Shown: one piece after another, positions 14,987 to 19,529 of the stretch
How positions within the stretch are numbered: position 1 is the first letter of the stretch
Layout: each line of letters begins with the position of its first letter
Assembly (NCBI GenBank): GCA_031285115.1
Contig: JAITWU010000048.1
Coordinates: forward strand, 1 to 19,529
DNA from: Azonexus sp.
GTDB taxonomy: Bacteria > Pseudomonadota > Gammaproteobacteria > Burkholderiales > Rhodocyclaceae
Reading direction: 5' to 3'
Length of the DNA: 19,529 bases
Notes under the pieces: model-generated
Told to the model about the DNA's origin: nothing
The model's input: only the letters and a program-made list of their open reading frames with translations
Databases searched by the model: none
Program-made: the position numbers and the translations under genes

Positions 14987-15691
14987 TCAGCCTTTTACCG
15001 CCCTGCCCGCCACCAGCGGATAAACCACCCCCGCAATCGCCGCGCCGATGATCGGCGCGATCCAGAACAGCCACAGTTGCTCAAGCGCCCAGCCACCGGC
15101 GAATAACGCCTGCGACGTCGACCGCGCCGGGTTCACCGAGGTGTTGGTAACCGGGATCGAAATCAGGTGAATCAGCGTCAGACACAGGCCAATGGCAATC
15201 GGCGCGAAGTTGCCGGGGGCGCGTTGATCGGTCGAACCGAGAATGACGAACAGGAAAGCAAAGGTCATCACCACTTCGCAGACAAAAGCCGCTGCCATCG
15301 AATAGCCACCCGGCGAATGTTCGCCATAGCCGTTGCTGGCAAAGCCGCCCAACTCGAACCCCGCTTTGCCGGTGGCGATCAGGTACAGCGCCAGCGCCCC
15401 CAAGGCGCCGCCAATGACCTGGGCGACGACGTAAGGCAGCAAATCCTTTGCCGGAAAGCGCCCGGCTGCCACCAGTCCGACGCTGACCGCAGGGTTCAAG
15501 TGACAGCCGGAAATATGCCCGATTGCAAAAGCCATGGTCAGCACCGTTAAACCAAAAGCCAGCGCCACACCGGCAAAACCAATCCCCAATTCCGGGAAAG
15601 CCGCCGCCAGCACCGCGCTACCGCAACCACCGAGCACCAGCCATGCAGTCCCTACCATTTCGGCAGCCATCCGTTGAGTCAAAGAAGGCAT
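14987..15691 (-). CDS. aqpZ: Aquaporin Z, water channel
   Basis: 234-residue inner-membrane MIP-family channel with six hydrophobic helices. The two pore motifs are HLNPAVS (NPA at 66-68) and SVNPARS (NPA at 187-189). The selectivity-filter residues of water-specific AqpZ are conserved: F46, H175, T184 and R190, which argues for water rather than glycerol transport. The start at 15691 gives the typical N-terminus [11 protein letters not shown] and has AGGA about 10 bases upstream; an in-frame ATG 18 bases earlier is less likely. The terminator at 14936-14965 lies just beyond its stop. Likely monocistronic and divergent from the BPSS1780-family genes. Confidence 0.96.
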   Translation of the reverse strand: MPSLTQRMAAEMVGTAWLVLGGCGSAVLAAAFPELGIGFAGVALAFGLTVLTMAFAIGHISGCHLNPAVSVGLVAAGRFPAKDLLPYVVAQVIGGALGALALYLIATGKAGFELGGFASNGYGEHSPGGYSMAAAFVCEVVMTFAFLFVILGSTDQRAPGNFAPIAIGLCLTLIHLISIPVTNTSVNPARSTSQALFAGGWALEQLWLFWIAPIIGAAIAGVVYPLVAGRAVKG

Positions 15692-16044
15692 GAAAATTAT
15701 CCTCATCAAGTTAAAAAAACGCTGCGAAGTATACTCTGCTTATGACAAGCGGGAGTTCGCGGCGATTGCAACACCACTGGACCTCCTGCGCATGGTGGAA
15801 TCCAGACTGATGGCCTCAATACGCGCCGGCATGAGCCGGTTGCGTTACCGTCGCGCAAAATGTAGATGGCGCGCCAGTTGCCATTGAGTTGTCAGTTGGC
15901 ATGACAGCAATGGTGCAAAGACTTTTCACCTTGACGCTATACGTGACTTCCGCAGGCATTGTGGATTCTGACGAGGTCGGGCAAGGTTGTCGAGAATAGC
16001 GAATCTATCAAAAGCCGTTTGGGCTTCCCCGTTAGAATGTGCGC
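15692..16044. other. Divergent intergenic region with a hairpin, no gene seen
   Basis: 353 bp between aqpZ and the first BPSS1780-family gene. On the minus strand TATACT (15734-15729) could be the aqpZ -10 box, but the -35 is weak. An imperfect hairpin lies at 15881-15913 (ccattg/caatgg outer arms, tgtca/tgaca inner arms), without a T-run. No convincing reading frame, tRNA or small RNA was recognised. Confidence 0.4.
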
Positions 16045-16791
16045 ATGACTGAATTTTCGGCTTTTCCTCTTCCTCCCGAACCCTTTACCGGCGACAGCCG
16101 GGAAGTCGAAGCGGGTGCGTGTTTTGACTGGTTGCAACAGGGCTGGCTGTTATTTCTTGCCAATCCCGGCGTCTGGATTGGCTGTACGGTGCTGCTGATG
16201 GTGATTTTGATGGCGATTTCGATTGTCCCGGTTTTTGGGCAGATTGCCGCCCATTTGCTGGCGCCGTTGTTCGGCGCCGGGATGTTCCAGATTTGCCGGC
16301 GTCAGGCCAATGGTGACGATGCCGAGATCGTTGATCTGTTTGTCGGTTTTCGCCGCAGCGCCGGGCCGCTGGTGATGGTCGGCGTGTTTTTCGCCATCGG
16401 GATTTTCGGCCTTGCTTTTCTCGCTTTTCTGCTGGTCACCGGCGGCGTTTTGGGCGCTGCCGTCACGGGCCGTGTGGCGGGTTTCGGCTTTGCTTTTGGC
16501 AGCATCATGCTGGCTGGCCTTCTGGTCATGGTGTTGTCGGCGCCCGTCATTATGGCGACCTGGTTTGCCCCGGCGCTGGTGCTGTTCCATGATATGAAGC
16601 CGGTCGCCGCGATGCGCGCGAGTTTTGCGGCGGGGGTGAAAAACTGGCTGGCGATGGTGATTTTTGGCGTCTTTTTGGTGGTGGCGCTGTTTTTTGCCTT
16701 GCTGCCGCTTGGCCTTGGGATGCTGCTCCTGCTGCCGATTTTTTCCGGCGCGGTCTATGCCTCTTACCGCGACATCTTCGAGGGGGCCTGA
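16045..16791 (+). CDS. BPSS1780-family membrane protein, first of two tandem copies
   Basis: 248-residue integral membrane protein. A soluble N-terminus with 'REVEAGACFDWLQQGW' and 'LFLANPGVWIG' is followed by about six hydrophobic segments (roughly residues 40-62, 65-82, 108-135, 140-175, 200-228) and ends 'VYASYRDIFEGA'. This pattern is the BPSS1780 family of Betaproteobacteria, of unknown function. The ATG at 16045 is preferred; a GTG two codons upstream is possible, and the ribosome site is weak either way. The next gene starts 3 bp after its stop and encodes a paralogue, so the two are probably co-transcribed and may form a complex in the inner membrane. Confidence 0.85.
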   Translation: MTEFSAFPLPPEPFTGDSREVEAGACFDWLQQGWLLFLANPGVWIGCTVLLMVILMAISIVPVFGQIAAHLLAPLFGAGMFQICRRQANGDDAEIVDLFVGFRRSAGPLVMVGVFFAIGIFGLAFLAFLLVTGGVLGAAVTGRVAGFGFAFGSIMLAGLLVMVLSAPVIMATWFAPALVLFHDMKPVAAMRASFAAGVKNWLAMVIFGVFLVVALFFALLPLGLGMLLLLPIFSGAVYASYRDIFEGA

Positions 16792-16794
16792 ACG

Positions 16795-17568
16795 GTGCGC
16801 GCCCATGCTGTGACTTCCGCCCAGGGCTGGCGCTGGCTGCTCGCCGGTTTTGCCATTTTCCGCCGCAATCCGCCGCTCATGTCGATGCTGGTTGTGATCT
16901 ACGGATTGACGGTCATTTTTCTCAACCTGCTGCCCTTGGTCGGCGCTGTGGCTGTCACCCTGGTGACGCCCGGTCTGTCGGTCGGATTGATGCAGGCGGC
17001 GCGTAACATCGAGCGCGGCCAGGCCGCCGGTATCCAGACGCTGTTTGACGGCCTCAAACAGAATACGCGCACGCTGCTGGCGCTCGGCGGCCTTTACCTG
17101 CTGGTGACGCTCGGCGTCCTTGGCCTGTCAGCCGTCGTCGATGGCGGCGAGTTGTTGCGTTATCTGCTGGCGGCCAGCCACGCCGAGCGGGCGGCCTTTG
17201 AAAAGGCGGATTTCGCGTTGCCGGTTCTGTTCATGTCGATTCTCATGACGCCGGTGGCGATGGCCTGGTGGTTTGCCCCGCTGCTTGCCGCCTGGCATCG
17301 GCAGCCGCTGGGCAAGGCGCTGTTTTTCAGCTTTGTCGCCTGCTGGATCAACTGGCGGGCCTTGCTCGCCTACGTCGCCGCCGTGCTGCTGGCGGCGGGT
17401 GTGCTGCCCGCCGTTTTGCTGACCCTTCTGGCGTTGCTGCTGCCCGGTTTGGCTGGTTTCCTCAGTTTGCTGCTGGTTGTTTTCATGATGCTGGTCGGCG
17501 CTCCGGTGATTTTCGCCAGCGTTTATGCGAGCTACCGGGATATTTTTGGAATTTCCGAAATTGCCTGA
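16795..17568 (+). CDS. BPSS1780-family membrane protein, second tandem copy
   Basis: 257-residue membrane protein with several hydrophobic helices, including 'SMLVVIYGLTVIFLNLLPLVG' near the N-terminus (split here into two helices in the paralogue) and a very hydrophobic C-terminal third. It shares the layout 'GWRWLLAGFAIFRRNPPL', 'APLLAAWH' and the ending 'VYASYRDIF' with the preceding gene, so the pair arose by duplication and diverged strongly. GTG start at 16795 with GAGGGGG about 9 bases upstream, inside the end of the previous gene. Function unknown. Its 3' end may overlap nadD by up to 44 bp, tying it to that operon. Confidence 0.8.
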   Translation: MRAHAVTSAQGWRWLLAGFAIFRRNPPLMSMLVVIYGLTVIFLNLLPLVGAVAVTLVTPGLSVGLMQAARNIERGQAAGIQTLFDGLKQNTRTLLALGGLYLLVTLGVLGLSAVVDGGELLRYLLAASHAERAAFEKADFALPVLFMSILMTPVAMAWWFAPLLAAWHRQPLGKALFFSFVACWINWRALLAYVAAVLLAAGVLPAVLLTLLALLLPGLAGFLSLLLVVFMMLVGAPVIFASVYASYRDIFGISEIA

Positions 17569-18223
17569 GCCATTGCCTGAACCCCTTGGTCTCTTTGGCG
17601 GCACGTTTGACCCGGTGCATTTCGGCCATCTGCGGCTGGCTGAAGAAGCCAGCGGCCAGCTGGAACTGGCCGGTGTGCGCTGGCTTCCTGCCGGTCAGCC
17701 GGCGCATCGGGGCGAGCCGCAGGTTGCCCCGGCCGAGCGGCTGGACATGGTGCGGCTGGCCACAGCGGGCAACGCCCGCTTCGTTGTCGATGCCGCCGAA
17801 GTCGAAGCCGCCGCGCCAAGCTACACCGTGCCAACGCTCGAACGTCTGCGCCGCGAACTGGGCGCCCAGCAGCCGCTGGTGCTGCTGCTGGGCGCTGATG
17901 CTTTTGCCGGTCTGACAAGCTGGCATCGCTGGCGCGCGGTGTTTGATCTCACCCACATCGCCGTTTCGCACCGCCCCGGTTTTCCCGTGACCGCCGCCGC
18001 CCTGCCGTCGGCGCTCGCCGCCGAACTCGCCGCCCGCAGCGCCGATGTCGCCGCATTGCGCGCCGCTCCGGCGGGCCGCATCGTCACCTTCGCCATGACG
18101 CAACTGGCGATTTCCGCGACCGACATCCGCCAGCGGCTCATGGCGGGCCGCTCCGTCCGTTACTTGCTGCCGGACGATGTGCTCGACTATATTCAAACCC
18201 ATTCCCTTTATAGAAATTCCTGA
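17525..18223 (+). CDS. nadD: Nicotinate-nucleotide adenylyltransferase
   Basis: Makes deamido-NAD from nicotinate mononucleotide and ATP in NAD biosynthesis, in the cytosol. The nucleotidyltransferase signature GGTFDPVHFGHL is at about 25-36, and the second signature ISATDIRQRL near the C-terminus corresponds to the (S/T)xTxxR motif. 'GADAFAGLTSWHRW' is the family's substrate-binding segment. Start uncertain: the ATG at 17525 overlaps the previous gene by 44 bp and adds about 16 residues to the usual N-terminus; in-frame TTG codons at 17561 and 17573 would give a more typical start just before PLGLFGGTFDP. Its stop overlaps the rsfS start by one base (TGATG), so translation is coupled. Confidence 0.95.
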   Translation: MRATGIFLEFPKLPEPLPEPLGLFGGTFDPVHFGHLRLAEEASGQLELAGVRWLPAGQPAHRGEPQVAPAERLDMVRLATAGNARFVVDAAEVEAAAPSYTVPTLERLRRELGAQQPLVLLLGADAFAGLTSWHRWRAVFDLTHIAVSHRPGFPVTAAALPSALAAELAARSADVAALRAAPAGRIVTFAMTQLAISATDIRQRLMAGRSVRYLLPDDVLDYIQTHSLYRNS

Positions 18224-18588
18224 TGGACATCCGCAAGCTGCAAAAAATTGTTGTAAACGCCCTCGAAGACATCAAGGGCAAGGACATTGAAGTCATCAAC
18301 ACGAGCAAACTGACCTCGCTGTTCGATCGCCTCGTGATCGCCAGCGGCGACTCCAACCGCCAGGTCAAGGCGCTCGCCCGCAATGTCCAGGAAAAAGTGC
18401 GCGAAGCCGGAGCCAGCGTCATCTCGGTCGAAGGCGAAGAGAGCGGCGAGTGGGTGCTGGTCGATCTTGGCGACCTCGTGGTGCATGTCATGCAGCCGAC
18501 GGTGCGCCGCTATTACAACCTCGAAGAACTGTGGCAGGTGACGCCGACGCAGCGTCGGCAAGCCGCTGAACAAACCGCCGCCGAATGA
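18223..18588 (+). CDS. rsfS: Ribosomal silencing factor RsfS
   Basis: 121-residue member of the RsfS/Iojap/C7orf30 family. It binds ribosomal protein uL14 and stops 30S and 50S subunits joining during starvation. Family segments seen: '[27 protein letters not shown]' near the N-terminus (positions 16-42), '[16 protein letters not shown]' and '[10 protein letters not shown]' near the C-terminus. Length is typical. The ATG at 18223 shares a base with the nadD stop, and its own stop overlaps the rlmH start as ATGA. nadD-rsfS-rlmH is a conserved bacterial order. Confidence 0.97.
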   Translation: MDIRKLQKIVVNALEDIKGKDIEVINTSKLTSLFDRLVIASGDSNRQVKALARNVQEKVREAGASVISVEGEESGEWVLVDLGDLVVHVMQPTVRRYYNLEELWQVTPTQRRQAAEQTAAE

Positions 18589-19055
18589 AACTTTGCGTGC
18601 TGGCCGTCGGCCACCGCCAGCCAGCCTGGGTGAGCGAGGGCTGCGCCGAGTATGTCAAGCGGATGCCGCGCGAACTGCCGCTGACCGTCGTCGACATCAA
18701 ACCCGAACCGCGCGGCGCGAAAACCCGCGAACAACTCCTGACGGCGGAAAAACAGCGCCTCCGCGAGCACCTGCCGAACCATTGCCGCCTCGTCGTCCTC
18801 GACGAAAAAGGCGACAGCCTGACGACCCTGCAACTGGCTCGCCGCCTCGAAACCTGGATGCAGGATGGCCGCGACGTGGCCTTATTGATCGGCGGCGCCG
18901 ACGGCCTCGATGAAGAACTCAAAACCGCCGCCGCCGAGCGCCTTTCCCTCTCCAGCCTGACTCTGCCGCATGGCCTTGCGCGGCTTTTGTTGTGCGAACA
19001 GTTGTACCGCGCTGTCAGCGTCCTGAAAAACCACCCCTATCACCGCGAGGGCTGA
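18585..19055 (+). CDS. rlmH: 23S rRNA (pseudouridine-1915-N3) methyltransferase
   Basis: 156-residue SPOUT-family methyltransferase, the standard RlmH length (E. coli 155). It methylates pseudouridine 1915 in helix 69 of 23S rRNA using SAM. The trefoil-knot SAM site is visible in '[13 protein letters not shown]' and '[19 protein letters not shown]', and the protein ends with the conserved '[12 protein letters not shown]'. The start overlaps the rsfS stop by four bases. It is followed after 22 bp by maf. Confidence 0.97.
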   Translation: MKLCVLAVGHRQPAWVSEGCAEYVKRMPRELPLTVVDIKPEPRGAKTREQLLTAEKQRLREHLPNHCRLVVLDEKGDSLTTLQLARRLETWMQDGRDVALLIGGADGLDEELKTAAAERLSLSSLTLPHGLARLLLCEQLYRAVSVLKNHPYHREG

Positions 19056-19077
19056 GAACCCCGCCGCCAACGACACG

Positions 19078-19529
19078 ATGCCCATGCGCCTCTACCTTGC
19101 CTCCCGCAGCCCGCGTCGGCGCGAATTACTGAGCCAGATCGGCGTTGCTTTCGACACCGTGCTTTTCCGCGAAGATTTGCGGGCCGACCCGGAAACCGAC
19201 GAAACGCCCTTGGCTGGCGAAGACGCTGTCGTCTACGTCGAACGCATTGCTCGCGCCAAGGCCGAGCACGGTCAGCGCATCGTCCGTGAGCGCCGCCTGC
19301 TGCCCCATCCGGTGCTGGCTGCCGACACCACGCTCGAATTTGCCGGGCAGATTATCGGCAAGCCAGCCGATGCCGCTGATGCCGCCCATATCCTGCGCCG
19401 CCTGTCGGGGCAAAGCCATCGCGTCCTCACCGGCGTCGCCGTCATGCACGAAGGGCGCGCCGAATACATGCTATCGACCAGCGAAGTGCGCTTTCGCCCC
19501 CTCGACGAAGACGAAATCCGCCATTACGT
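19078..19529 (+). CDS. maf: Maf-family nucleoside triphosphate pyrophosphatase, partial
   Basis: 150 complete codons reach the window end, so the last 40-50 residues are missing. The Maf N-terminus LYLASRSPRRRELLSQIGV (substrate-binding SRSPRR) and the 'VLAADTTLEFAGQIIGKP' segment carrying the catalytic aspartate and 'GKP' are clear, as is 'LSGQSHRVLTGVAV'. Maf proteins hydrolyse non-canonical or pyrimidine nucleotides; which subgroup this belongs to cannot be settled from the fragment. ATG at 19078 or 19084 are both possible and neither has a strong ribosome site. The position after rlmH is the common betaproteobacterial order. Confidence 0.93.
   Translation, partial: MPMRLYLASRSPRRRELLSQIGVAFDTVLFREDLRADPETDETPLAGEDAVVYVERIARAKAEHGQRIVRERRLLPHPVLAADTTLEFAGQIIGKPADAADAAHILRRLSGQSHRVLTGVAVMHEGRAEYMLSTSEVRFRPLDEDEIRHY

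Noticed and set aside
14736..15023. Plus-strand frame of 95 codons covering the dnaE remnant as a functional small gene
   Set aside because: Only short dnaE pieces are coding-like; the rest runs through the terminator and the antisense of aqpZ, so a pseudogene remnant is the better call.
15690..15887. Small plus-strand frame (65 codons) upstream of the BPSS1780-family genes
   Set aside because: It starts inside the aqpZ leader, has no clear ribosome site and resembles no known family; left as intergenic.

Overview
The window looks like a chromosomal segment of a GC-rich Betaproteobacterium, most likely Rhodocyclales. This is inferred from the nadD-rsfS-rlmH-maf gene order, two BPSS1780-family membrane proteins and an AqpZ-type aquaporin; no rRNA or tRNA is present to confirm it. 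Core genes flank an accessory block.

Layout. 1-840 (minus): the first part of a sialidase-like (BNR/Asp-box) gene whose distal part runs into a mosaic of short palindromic repeats. 872-1660 (minus): an ECHDC3-like crotonase lacking both usual catalytic glutamates. 1753-2411 (minus): a vapBC toxin-antitoxin pair whose promoter and candidate operators lie in the gap shared with dnaE. 2522-5989 (plus): complete DNA polymerase III alpha subunit. 6094-14757 (minus): a five-gene type I restriction-modification locus, transcribed hsdR, AAA ATPase, hsdS, fic, hsdM. 14814-14927 (plus): a collapsed second copy of the 3' part of dnaE, followed by a strong terminator at 14936-14965. 14987-15691 (minus): aqpZ. 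16045-17568 (plus): two tandem BPSS1780-family genes. 17525-19529 (plus): nadD, rsfS, rlmH and the start of maf.

The most notable region is 5990-14930. The RM locus sits between an intact dnaE and an eroded, in-frame remnant of another dnaE allele, which suggests it arrived by a duplication or recombination event at the dnaE 3' end. Besides the restriction, methylation and specificity subunits it carries a P-loop ATPase whose stop codon overlaps the start of hsdS, and a class II Fic protein whose start overlaps the hsdS stop, so all three are probably translationally coupled. Two copies of a palindromic element are inserted in frame in hsdS, both in regions between functional domains. hsdM is separated from the rest by a 256-bp AT-rich gap with an alternating hairpin array and a repeated regulatory-looking motif, so methyltransferase expression may be controlled separately.

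No CRISPR array, tRNA, rRNA, transposase or integrase was seen.
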